A stretch of 64,000 nucleotides of DNA. It comes from Apostichopus japonicus. Its lineage: Eukaryota; Echinodermata; Holothuroidea; Aspidochirotida; Stichopodidae. The stretch lies in the NCBI RefSeq assembly GCF_037975245.1, contig NC_092582.1, positions 828,001-892,000 on the forward strand, given 5' to 3'. The notes beneath the pieces are model-generated. The model worked only from the letters and a program-made list of their open reading frames with translations, was not told where the DNA came from and ran no database searches. The translations under genes were made by a program, and so were the position numbers. Shown here piece by piece: positions 48,036 to 60,600 of the stretch; positions within the stretch are counted from its first letter, which is position 1; every line of letters begins with the position of its first letter.

Positions 48036-49560
48036 GGGATCCCAGAGGGTTTGGTTAGCTGGGAAGGTAACCAATTGCCTTGTACATCACAATGTTCACA
48101 GTGCATTCCTGTATATGAAACCTGACGACTGGCAAACCGACTGTGGTGGGTGTGGCTGGGAGAGCAATTTTAAAGTCACCTGATAGCTAACCTAGATCAG
48201 TTTTCATGGTAACACATCAAAGTAAGTACAATATGTCAGGTATGGCCCCAAGAGCAACAAATGGCCATTGCCAGTAATAATTGGTGGTGGGGTACCCCTG
48301 CCAGTGATCTATAATTGACCCCTCAAGGCTGACCTAGGTCAGCTCATGAGGTAACCACTTGAAACCTACTGGAAAATGTTGGTTAGGGCTTCAGATACAA
48401 CTAATGGGCATTGCCAGTAATTTTTATTGGTGGGGTACCCCTGCCAGTAGACCCCCAAAATGCCCATCCCCCATTGACCTAGATGAGCTCATGATGTAAC
48501 CAGTTGCAAACTACTGGAAAATGGTATCACTTCATATGTAAGGGATGGGAATTTCCAGTAACTTATATTGGGGGGGGGGGTACCCCTGTCAGTAGACCCC
48601 CAAAATGCCCATTCCCTCATTGACCTAGGTCAGCTCATGAGATAACCAGTTGAAAAATTACTGGAAAATGATAGGTATCACTTCATATGTAACGGATGGG
48701 CATTTCCAGTCATTTACATTGGTGGGGTAACCCTGCCAGTAGACCCCCAAAATGCCCATCCCCATTGACCTAGATTAGCTCATGAGGTAACCAGTTGAAA
48801 ACTACTGTAAAATGATTGGCAGGACTCTATATATATGTAAGGGATGGGCATTTCCAGTAATTTATATTAGTGGGGTTCCCCTGCCAGTAGACCCCCAAAA
48901 AGCCCCCCCCCCTCATTGATCTAGGTCAGCTCATGATTTAACCAGTTGAAAACTACTGGAAAATTATTGACAGGATTCTATATGTAAGGGATGGGCGGAC
49001 TCTGGCAGTGGTGGCCCACCAATAAAAAATACTGGAAATGCCCATCCTTACATATGAAGTGATACCTATCATTTTCCTGTAGGTTTCAACTGGTCAAATC
49101 ATGAGCTCACCTAGGTCAATGAGGGGATGGGCATATTGGGGGTCTACTGGCAGGGGTACCCCACCAATAAAAATTACTGGCAATGCCCATCCCTTGTATC
49201 TGAAGTCCTAACCAACATTTTCCAGTAGGTTTCAAGTGGTTACCTCATGAGCTGACCTAGGTCAGCCGTGAGGGGTCAATTATAGATCACTGGCAGGGGT
49301 ACCCCACCACCAATAATTACTGGCGATGGCCATTTGTTGCTCTTGGGGCCATACCTGACACATTGTTCTTACTTTGATGTGGTTACCATGAAAGCTGCTC
49401 TAGGTTAGCTATTAGGTGACTTTGAAATTGCTCTCCCAGCCACATCCACCACAGTCGGTTTGCCAGTCGTCAGGTTTCATATACAGGAATGCATTGTGAA
49501 CATGGTGATGTACCAGGCAATTGGTTACCTTCCCACCTAACCAAACCCTCTGGACTCCCG
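48036..49560. mobile_element. Fold-back element inside the CACTA element
   Basis: The left arm (from 48036, with CCAGAGGGTTTGGTTAG) and the right arm (to 49560) are reverse complements over more than 500 bp. The left half carries about six tandem units of roughly 120 bp containing GGTACCCCTGCCAGTAGACC and GACCTAGGTCAGCTCATGA. Both arms keep the same open frame ending FLYMKPDDWQTDCGGCGW, ESNFKVT and a stop. Either a captured exon lies in the arms or the frame is incidental. Confidence 0.72.
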
Positions 49561-51540
49561 CTCTACAGATCAGTGAAAATTTGACCAAACTTATGAAGCT
49601 TGCACGTAAATGATATACTAGACTGTTTTTTTTAAAACAGGTTATGAAAAGTATCTTAAATATCATTAAACAGTTGGGTACAAAAGTTAAACTCACTCTT
49701 CCATCTTTTTTCTCTATGGTACTTGTTCCTTTGCTTTTTGGACTCTTGGATAAACTCTTTTGTTCTGAGAAGGGTACCAATATATCATCTCAAAACATGT
49801 CTTTAAGCCATATATAACACAGTTCTCCTCTTCTGTTGTTGCCTCCACACTGGTGTCGTACATCACAGGAAAGCTCACCCTTGACTTAGATATTTGGCTT
49901 TCAATTCCTGCTGGAAAAAAGAAACAGCAAAGTATTCATCATTTGAAAAAAAAAAATAATAAAGTTGTCACCACAAAGTTATGTGAGATTTGCTTCCACT
50001 ATAGTCTCAAAAAACAATCCCAAAGTTTGAAGCAGACTGTATAAAGCTGAAAATTTGAACGAGAGTGTCATCACCATTGCAACCAGAATCAAATGCCCAG
50101 AATACAGAGATAATAAAACATGGGCTAAATCTTTGTTTGTTTTTATGATCTTTAAAAATATAAAATTTTAGAAACAGAAATGCACTGAGCCAACTTATTT
50201 ATAGGCCTAATCGTTTTTAGTTGTTATTTTGCTTGCTCACATAACAAGCCTGTTTAGACCTAGGCTAGAGGAGAATCGGTACTTTGTTACACTAAGTTTG
50301 TCTTCGGTCGTTTTGATTTAGTCTTACTAGTAGTACTAAAGTATATAATGGACCGGCGAAGACTAGAGAATACCCAGAGTTTTAGCAACTGCGTTAAACT
50401 GTATCATCTGATCTATTATTTACGCCAATGAGTTTCATTCAATCTAGGATCAAAAAGAGAAAACTAATTAATCTTAACCTTTAAATTTTGCTACTAAACA
50501 GATATGCTTGAATTACAAATAAATGTCAAAAAATATCATAATCTAAGAATCGATGCATATACATATACATAAACAGAATAATTTGAATTCGCGCAAGTGA
50601 ACCCTGCACTACATTGGACAGAAAAAAAAAACGTGCAATTAGACCAAACTAAACATACTAAATTTTCCGTTACTTCTACATAAAATATCAATTCAAATAC
50701 AACAACTTACTCTTTTGGCAGTATACTAAAAGCACATGTTATAATAACTTCAGACTATCAAGCTTTCCTGAGAAAAAAACGGTTAATACTTCTTACAGTA
50801 AGCAATTCGACCGTGAAGGAATGTCGCAATTGTTTCCTAGGCGTGACCGGAAATTCAATACTAAAAAATGATAAATGAAAAGGTTAAATAGAACTGAAGC
50901 GTGCATCCTGACTGCTCGCAACATATAATACCGTTGACTAGCCAACATAATTTGTTCAGACTACTGTGACTGTACGTTTGAAGGTCTAGCCTTGCTTATT
51001 CAATATCACAAAGCCTACCCATTTAGATTCACATGGGAAATTACAGGAAATCTTTACCAAATGAGTGTAGACTTCAAATAAACTATTGAGCCTTATAGTT
51101 CCAGCATTTGTTTGAGAATAAATTAGAAGATTATGTGCCACTGTTCAATCTAGCCCAATACACACATAACACATTGTTAATTGGTGTTTAGAATGCACAC
51201 TTTAGTGTTGAGAATGCACTGCAGTACCCAGTAGAAGCCTATAGGCTACTCACTGTCATTGCACTTGTGTATTGCGAAACGCCAACGTGACAACGGTAGC
51301 GTTACACTAACCATAATACAGTACTAGTGCCAGTGGCCTAACAATTAACTTTAATTTTACCTTCAAGTTAAAGGAATAACAGGTAGGCCGATGATGCAGT
51401 TAATACCTCCATTCTTCTAAAGACCTTCTTGGGTGATTTACGGTTGAAAGTTGCTTAGAGTGATCGTATGAAACTATGCCAAGCCCAGCAAGCTGCCGTT
51501 GCCTCTCGGTTTCCAAATTGAAGTGAATCGAATTGAGTTA
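49561..51540. other. Right interior of the CACTA element
   Basis: No transposase or other domain recognised. The minus-strand frame extending from 49412 to 49780 runs out of the fold-back arm into unique sequence without homology I know. Confidence 0.35.
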
Positions 51541-52538
51541 AAATACATTAGTCCGTCGACACCGACTAAGCTACGATTATGGCGTAAATCGGGTGTCCGT
51601 TTCGTTCTTAGTCCATGGGTTAAAATACCTTAGTCCGTCGCCACCGACTAAGCTGCGATTATATTTTCCTTAGTCAGTGTAAACTAACTAAGAAGCAGCG
51701 ATGAAACGAAGATTTTTGCTAGTCCGTGTGCATTGACTAACGTTACAGACTAATTTAACGTTAGTCCGTAGCAATATTGACTAGTTAATTTTTTCAGTGT
51801 ATATGGTACACATAAAGATATAACCTCCATTGAACATGAAGGGGCCGTCTCCGGGAAGTTGCAAGGTAGGGTATTGTGATTGCAGTGGTGGCGGGGGAGG
51901 GGGGGGGGATAGAATATCAATATTCCAACTAGAATCATAATTTTGGAACTGGGTGGATTCGTAAGAAGGTGTGCCGTACCGCAAATTCGAAATTTTCAGC
52001 AGTATAACACGAATGGGTTGTCAATTCTTTGTACCTTAAATAAGGTTAACCGGCTACTTTATTATATATATATTAATATGATGAGGTGCTTAATCGAACG
52101 CCAATTGACCATATTCAGACAATTGTAAACTGCTTGTAGTATTTTCAACTTTATTATGGGTTGTGCAAGCAATTAGAAACACGATTTGGGTTCATTGTAA
52201 GGTCGAATTTCGTCAAATCTTGTAATCATGTCAACCTAAAATTAGAAATATTAGAAATCGCCTAATATTACTGACTCAGAAATCAGAAATATCCTGTCGA
52301 GAGTGCTATCATCTTAAATTATTTAAAAAGATGTTGCATAGATAAATTTTTCAACTATCATATTTCTGACCACAGATTTTCCCACTATTTAAGATTTAAG
52401 CCAATTATTGGGTGAGAAAACCCCCCTCCCCGTAGATGTACGTCACTGTTTCATCTGAACTTAGAACGTCCCGGCAACTCGCCACCTCTCTCCACCCACG
52501 CCCTCCACCCACTTCTCTCTCTCCACGCCATCTCTCTC

Positions 52539-52986
<448 letters not shown>

Positions 52987-53299
52987 TAAAATAATCCGAC
53001 GCGGATTAAAATAATCCGAATTTCTAAAACTTCTGCTCAATTCAGCAGAAATCAGTAAGTCGCTTTGCCTTTACAACCATGCCGACATCTTCTCTATAAA
53101 ATAGTTTCAATTCCTGCTACTCCTTGTCACTTTCGATGATCATGCACTGAAGACGAGCTAGTTTTGCTTGAAAGCTCTGCAAAAACCAAACATTGGCTGT
53201 TTTACTTCCAATCAGTTACCTAATTCAATTATTGTATCTCACTCGAGATCCAGCCTTTCTCTAAATGCAGCATAGTTGTTTAACAGTGTTTCCGTTATT

Positions 53300-53301
<2 letters not shown>

Positions 53302-53379
<78 letters not shown>

Positions 53380-53385
53380 CATATA

Positions 53386-53475
<90 letters not shown>
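53302..53475. repeat. (TA)n microsatellite
   Basis: About 170 bp of alternating TA with ATACATA interruptions. Confidence 0.95.
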
Positions 53476-53476
<1 letters not shown>

Positions 53477-53751
53477 ACTCATAATTGACTCATAATACTC
53501 ATAATTGACAAATACGGAAGTATTGTTTTAGAATATATGTTGGAATTTTCGGTCCCAGTGGAATGTTTGCCAGCCATACTTGGCCGTGGAATGAAAAGTA
53601 CACAATGTATCATAACGAAGTATGACGTCAGAGCATAAAATTGGTCGCTGATGGACTTAATAAACCATAACTATACAGGAATCGGCTCATGGAACAAATA
53701 ATATGAAGAATGGTATAACATATAGGAGGGTTAACTCCTATAACTATGAGT

Positions 53752-53828
53752 AACTAGCAGTTCTCGCTCAGTGGTTAACGCCGGTGCCTTCCAACCATAA
53801 GGTCCACAGTCGTCCAGTTACAGAGTTG
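53752..53828 (+). tRNA. Decayed tRNA-like sequence
   Basis: CGCTCAGTGGTTAACGCCGG fits an A box and D arm, and CCTTCCAACCATAAGG fits an anticodon arm, but no B box survives. Probably a SINE or tRNA relic. Confidence 0.35.
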
Positions 53829-53950
53829 TTGAGAATTGACAATTCATAATAATGGACGTTAAATATGAATCTAAGAGACTGACTTCGCTCATCTTGCGGC
53901 TTTGATAAGCCAGTAAGGCTTCTTTGCGAGTTCCTGCTTGCAGAAGGATA

Positions 53951-55107
53951 TCAAATACATACAAATACCTACATATGTTTGGGGAAATGATTCTTTAGGG
54001 GTCCCAAGTCTTTGTTAAGGCCCGTACGTTCACTACGGATTTGAAGTAAGAAGCAATTACAATGCATTTTAGGTTTTTGAGAAATTATCTACGTAGATAC
54101 ATAATTATGTTCGTAATCCTGCAAAATTATGACGAATTATTTTTTGTGTGGTTATTAAAACTTAAGCGAAACCGAGAACCTGTTTTACGTGCATAATATC
54201 CCTTTTCACAAAGAGCACTGTATAAAACATATAAACCTCATTGCAAGATCACAAGACATTGGGAAATCATAGTATCTGGGATAGTTGTGGGGGCATATTT
54301 TACCACGAGTTTTTCGCAATTGAAATTACCTGCGTGGAAACTGGTTTGGGAAGTCTGGAGAAAAAGAGTTGCAATCTAATATTGAAAGCGGGGGGGGGGG
54401 GGGAGGCAAGAAGCAATTTCCATGTAACCATTGATGCATTCTCTTCGTATAATAATATACCTCATGGCTGGGGAGTACTGGCCTGTGCAAATAATCCCGC
54501 ATTAGCTGGTGATATTGGTCCTAGTTTATGTTGTATCTTAATTAATATTTACTTTTCTTATACTGGTATATTCTACCGTGTGGACACTAATGTGACACCA
54601 TGCTACCTCACCATATATTTACAACATATGAACAGGAAATGCTATACCTCTCCTTATTAAGCTGCAACATTATAACAGATATATTGACATTAACATTTTT
54701 GGATAAACATTTTCTCTATAGTTTGAATTTCATAAACACGAGAATTATATCTAAACATAATGCAACTAAATTGTCTTAAGGCATAATGCATATGCTCTTT
54801 CCAGATGCATTTACACAAATTTCATCAATTTCAAAATGCTACGAGGATATGATTTTGACGTAAGTGTGAAAAAGAATCTCAAACTTTGCTAATCAATCAA
54901 TTTCAGTCACCAGAAAATCCTTTTAATTAAGACATTATTAACTTCGATTTGTAGAGATTAGTCGTGTGATTCAACATTGATGTACTTTTCTAAAGATAAA
55001 AAAGATAAATGCTGAATATATTATTTCCGGTATCGTACTTGTGCTTGAAATTTGAAGGGTATTTGTCATTTCCCATTAGAGATTAGTATATGTTTTGCCA
55101 ACCTATT
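53951..55107. other. No gene recognised
   Basis: The plus-strand frame of 139 codons at 54241-54660 crosses a G-run and shows no domain. No other feature. Confidence 0.35.
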
Positions 55108-55499
55108 TCCCAGTCCAGTGACGTAGGAAGGTACTTTTGAGTGGGGGGGGGGGGGCTGAAGACTGATGGCCGGCCTGGGGGAGGGGTGTAAGGGGAGGGG
55201 GTGTCCCCCTCCCCTTTGGAATTTTTTGCATTTCCAGGTAGCCTCAGATGCAATTTGGTGCAATATAGCACACTTCAACACCCTCTCCATTTTTAAACTT
55301 AATTTTGTATTTTCACCAGGCCTTAGATGCAATTTGGTGCTCCAAATGAGATTTTGTTTTCTCATTTGGAAATGAAAAAAGGGGTTTTCTGACTTGCGAA
55401 GAGGGGGGGGGGGGCGGAATGATCCTTCCGCCCCTCCACATTTTTCACTGGGGGGGCTGGCGCCCCCAGCCCCCCGGTTCCTACGCCCTTGTTCCAGTC
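55108..55499. mobile_element. hAT-type non-autonomous element with 8-bp duplication
   Basis: CAGTGACGTAGGAAGG (from 55116) and CCTACGCCCTTG (to 55491) are imperfect inverted ends. TCCCAGTC and TTCCAGTC (7 of 8 identical) flank them. Internal GATGCAATTTGGTGC is shared with the element at 46276. Confidence 0.78.
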
Positions 55500-56442
55500 G
55501 ATTTAAGAGATTTGTTGGTGTATTTTTTGGTGTATAATTTCGTGGTTTTACTTCCAAGTATAGTGTAGGATTTCCCCGACTAATCTAAGTAGTGGCCTTA
55601 TCTTTATTGAAGGATCGGCGGCAAGTCGATGATTTTATTTTTGTCAGTAGGTAATTCTTTCGACGCCATTGTGCATTCTGGGGCATTTTCACACAGCTAG
55701 TTGGATCTAAACAAGTAGCTCAAGACGCATTGCCCGTCAATATTGTACTTATACATAGTAATGAATTCAAAACTCCCCTGACTGCTATTAGTAGGGCCTG
55801 AACCGTTATGGAAGCACCAGGGTCGAATCAAGGATTATATAAAGAAGGAGTGTTGCCGTGAGGTCATCGAAACCGACTAACAGGTAGGGGCCAAGGGTCC
55901 TCCACTAGACAAAAGAGGCATGTTTGGTCTTTATAAGCAAGTTTCATTACATACTTTGTCTGACGTTGAGAATGTTGGAGGAGGTGAACCCTGTAGTATA
56001 GAAATTTAGGTGCACCAGCTGAATTAAGAACAATATCGCCGACTAATCTATTTTCTCACGACTGACGATAGAAGGCCTAGGTGGGGACAATGTAATTAAT
56101 CGCATGTGTTGTAGTAAACTTCAATTCAATGTGTTTATATTTCTTACGTGAATATGTCTACAAAATCATGACATAACGATGGATGAAACGGTGCTTGACC
56201 GGATATGTGCGCTTTTTTTCTTTGCTTTCGTTGTCTTTCTGTCTCTCTTTTAATTTCTCTTTGCGAGTTTCGGATTTATACGATTTATCAAATTGTAAAA
56301 TTGCAGTCACTGAAGCGGTCTGCTTTACTCTCGGTTATTCATATATTTTAAAATCAATATTATAATGAAAGTAACGTGCATAATCTTCCTATTATGACTG
56401 TAAACCGACTGTCTCTTTAAATAACAAATGATAAGTTTCTAG
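55500..56442. other. No gene recognised
   Basis: Spacer downstream of gene E. Nothing identifiable. Confidence 0.35.
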
Positions 56443-57470
56443 CAAACTTAAAATTACCAGTGGTTATTAGGTGAATGTTATGGCCAACACCGAAAAATTG
56501 TTATTTATTGATCTGAGATGTTGCTTTATTGCAAATTATAAACTTTAAAAGACTAAATTTAAGTTACAAGGAGTAATTCAAAAGTTAAGTTTACTTTCAC
56601 TTACATAGATACAGTTTTATTTTCATGCAATTTATAATAAAAATTCCGCTAAAATTGTAAAAAATATGAAAAATAGATCAGTGCAAGACACTTTATAACA
56701 GTTTTGTTACAATCTATGTAATATTGTAAAAACTAAACGTTTAGTATAGTTAACACTTGTCTACAAGTTTCACTGTATGGTTATGAGGGGATAACCATTT
56801 ATTACAATCATCATTTCTAGCTCTATGGTGGATCTAAAGTTGCTTCTTCCTCTTTCCATATCCTTGTAGGAGATGATGATGTTTGTCGTCGATTAATCGG
56901 CTATACAAGACGATAATGGCGGTGACCATTGCCCGTTGCCCCCCCCCCCCCTTGGATCCGCCAGTGGTCTCTAGTAAACTTAAAATTACCAGTGGTTATT
57001 AGGTGAATGTTATGGCCCACACCGAAAATTTCATTTATTGATCTGAGATGTTTCTTAATTGCAAATAATAAACTGTAAGAGTCTCTGGTCAAATTTAATT
57101 CACAAGGCGAGCAGTAATGTAGTTCGAAAGGTAAGTTTACTCTCACTTACAAAGGTACAGTTTTATTTTCGTACAATTTATCATAAAAAAAATCCGCTAA
57201 AAGTGTAAATAGTATGAAAAATAGATCAGTGAATATACTTTATTACAGTTTTGTTACAATCTACGTAATGGTGTAGACACTTGTCTACAGGTGTAACGGT
57301 ATCATTATAATGTGATAACCGTTCATTACAGCCATTATTTCTAGGTCGATGGCGGATATCAAGTCACTCCTTCTCCATCCATATCCCTGTAGGAGATGAT
57401 GATGTCTGTCTTCGACTAATCGGCTATACAAGGCGATAATGGCGGTGACCATTGCCCTTGGTAGTTACAC
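56443..57470. repeat. Tandem duplication of the gene E 3' end
   Basis: Copy I (56443-56940) and copy II (56971-57470) share CTTAAAATTACCAGTGGTTA through CGATAATGGCGGTGACCATT. Copy I includes a duplicate of the last ten or so codons and a stop. About 30 bp between them (C-run and TTGGATCCGCCAGTGG) look like an end of a G/C-run hAT element. Confidence 0.85.
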
Positions 57471-57621
57471 CGTGATTTTTGGTTACTGGATTCGTGAAAA
57501 CCATGGTTACATTGGAGCGTCACCTTTTCATTCAGGATATACGCATTTGGATTTAATGTATTTGCAGTTGCGCTCTCCCACCTGCCATTTGAAAAATTTT
57601 CCGGTGCAGGGCATCGGATAT
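57416..57621 (-). CDS. Terminal CCP/sushi exon of gene E
   Basis: Acceptor TTCGCAACAG, phase 1. The module runs RCPAPENFSNGRWESATAN, VTLQCNHGFHESSNQKSRC, WSPPLSPC, then IAD and TAG at 57416-57418. Confidence 0.82.
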
Positions 57622-60600
57622 CTGTTGCGAACAACGAGTATAGGAGAAAAGTGGAATTAGCAAGTTTGTGGATGACGATTCGAACAGGAAAATATGAAAC
57701 AGTAAGGCTGAATAATATGAAATATATTGGAAAAGCTTTGGGAACTTGGAATATGGGATTAAATGCGGCTGGATTTAGGCTACAAAGACAATTCATCACA
57801 AATTGCCAATCATGCAAAACATATCATAACGTTCAAACTTTTTTTTCTGCTAATTGATTGTCTCCTCTTTCTCTCAAATTTTGTTTATGTTTATGATTAC
57901 TATACCCTTCTGAATCCAATGATTATCTTCATCTGACCACTTCTCCCTGGCTTAAAAACTCGCCTTTTGGAAGTGGTTGATTGAGTGAGACTAATTTGAC
58001 CGGGTATTGTATACATGCCGTTCGTTGGTTGGTTGAAATATTATTATAAAATATTACCATTATTTAGTGCATTGGTCATAAGAGCCAACCACTAGCGAAC
58101 CAAATACATTACTTAGTAAACTACGCATACTGGTGTTCTTATAGAGCTCGAATATCTGGCATCTGAAATGGCAATGTTCTGAACAGGTTAAATTAATTCA
58201 TGTAAAATAATATTCCTTTACTTGTTTTCTAAAAAGACTAGCGTTAAGCATTTCCCTCAACTTACCTTGAAATTTGACCCTGATTGAGTGTCTCTGAGAT
58301 CCAGCTTCGCATGTGTACGTTCCGTCGTTTCCTGAAGTTGGATTACGTAACCGTAAACGTTTTAATTTGCCAGTTGAGTAAGCTCTACGTGACGGCTGAG
58401 TTGTACTGTTCGTCGTTATAGTAGCATTGTTCCCTATACGACCTCCTGTCTGTGACTGACAGTTTATGTTGACCGTACCCTCAATGGGATAAACAATGAA
58501 CGTACCATCGGGTGATACTGCTCTAAATATCGTATTACCCACACCAACCTTTAACCGAGAGGTTTCTGCCGAGATAAAATACAACTGATATGATTACATT
58601 GTGAACGGAGTGTTGATGAGCTGTTACATAATGTAAACTAAATTCTTTTCTATAGAATTAATTGTCTATATGAAAGATAATAGATACAATTGTTAAACAC
58701 TAACCCAGTATATAACATTTCTCAATAACAAGAACATTAACTCGAGATACAAAGCCAAGATTGGTCTCAGTTGTTGATAGAGATTGAACCAAAATCAACT
58801 TACCACATCTTGGAGCATGTTCGGTCCATTCCCCGTCTATACATTGTCTGTGGATCGGGCCATCTAATAACTGATACCTAACGTCTTTGCATCGGAAAGT
58901 GATCGTTTCACCTCCCATGAAGGATTTACGATTCCCTATAGCTGTGGTGTCTTCTCCGTCTCCGACATGTGCAATAATATTCGCAGAGAAATCTGGTCTC
59001 GAACAACGGTTATCTTCTGCAAATATTAAATGAAAATCTCATAATTTCATATATAATCAAAATTCAAAGGATGAAAAACAAAAATGCAATTGCAATGGTC
59101 CAAAGGATTAGTTGTCCATTGAATTCGATTAAGCATTGACATTGTTAATTATGAATTTAATATTCATGTAACTCAAACTGCATGCACATTCGCAAACATT
59201 GTTGGATTTCAAATTCTATACACATTTCCTCAGGATAAATGTAATTTTGAATCAGTCATTAATGCTAGATTGAAAAAAGGTTATAGGGGATTGTCAACAT
59301 GGTCGGTATTTAAAATCTCTACCAACAGATATTCCGCATAATTTTAGTATTGCCTTTAATGAGTTTATTTAATCCAGCTATGATTTCTTTATTTTTTTGC
59401 TTTCTTTAATAAAACTTGAATGTATCATCGTCATCATCAGTGGGTAAAACATATCAAATGTGGTATAAATGCTACATTAGCCTAACGCTCTTGAGCATAG
59501 TGTATGTATGGGCATGTAGCGTCACTGATTTAAATGATACAGTACTTTGTAGATGGTGGATTTTAATATTACAAATTGCAGTACAAATACAGCAGGCAAA
59601 CGCAAAGATTAAGAGAGCTAACTTAGGGTAAGGTAATGCTATCAATTCCAAACGGCCGGAAGATGAAGCGACGCGGTTGCTAACGAGGACCACAGAACCA
59701 CGGTCTAAAGAATCGCGGAACCACAGATTTACAGACCACGGACCACAGTGTAAATCTCATGATCCTCAATAGAATGATGATAATTCAGAGAGTAAAGGAA
59801 TTAATGGTTGTACACGGCATTGATATAGACATAGAGACACCAAATACTAAGTGTAAAAATATATATAACATGTTGGTGGCAATTTGAAATATTTCTTTAA
59901 TAGTTTATCTGCTAAACGTTGCACTGGATATATAGTGGGCTTACTGATAAACTGTATACCGAGGATGCTTCGTGAGTACACTGGTCCTACAATAATAACA
60001 GAATATTCCAAGCCAAAATCCCAATACTGGTTAACTGTTTGTTCCGGTCTGAAACCTGAATATGAAGACTCAGTTTTCACAAAAAGTGATGTACAGTACC
60101 ACTGAGGTAGTCTAATGATGTCCCTGTCCTCTCAGAAGGCATTTATTGGCACAATATTGCTTCGTGAGCTTAATAAAAACCTAACTTAACAATTCGATGC
60201 CTTTTTTATTACTGGTAAAGAACTCCCAGACACCCTATATGAGCGGCTTCAACGTCAACAGGGTCCAGGGAAACACACGCTTCCTTTCAAATCATGTATT
60301 TGCTTCTGGCCCATCCATAGCAGTTTAGCTTCAAACCTTAATGGTCCAGAGGATTGTTAGAACTGCACCTCACATTAGTAGTCCTGAGTAAGCCACTGGC
60401 AGTGTTGCTCGACACTTTCAAACAAGCGAGGAAATGTATATAGGTATGCATGTACATAATATAATTCTAATTAGCTTATAACGTAACATTTTATGACACG
60501 ACAGCTTTAGAATAACAACAAACCTCCACTTTTTTTTTCTAAAGAGACACAGTGGGCCATATTTGAATGTATAGCAGATTCGGATGTGCCTCAACATGAC

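Larger units (their letters stand above)
47012..51801. mobile_element. CACTA/EnSpm-type element, 4.79 kb, non-autonomous
   Basis: Ends CACTGAAAA at 47014 and TTTTTTCAGTG at 51799, flanked by TA on both sides. Subterminal regions (47034-47360 and 51540-51785) are full of TTAGTCGGT/ACCGACTAA motifs in both orientations, a hallmark of CACTA transposase-binding arrays. Copy 1 of the duplication is the empty site (AAATCACC followed by AAGTATATGCC). No transposase was recognised. The interior is largely a fold-back element. Confidence 0.82.

Noticed and set aside
54241-54660. A 139-codon plus-strand frame
   Set aside because: Crosses a G homopolymer, has no recognisable domain, splice sites or family resemblance.
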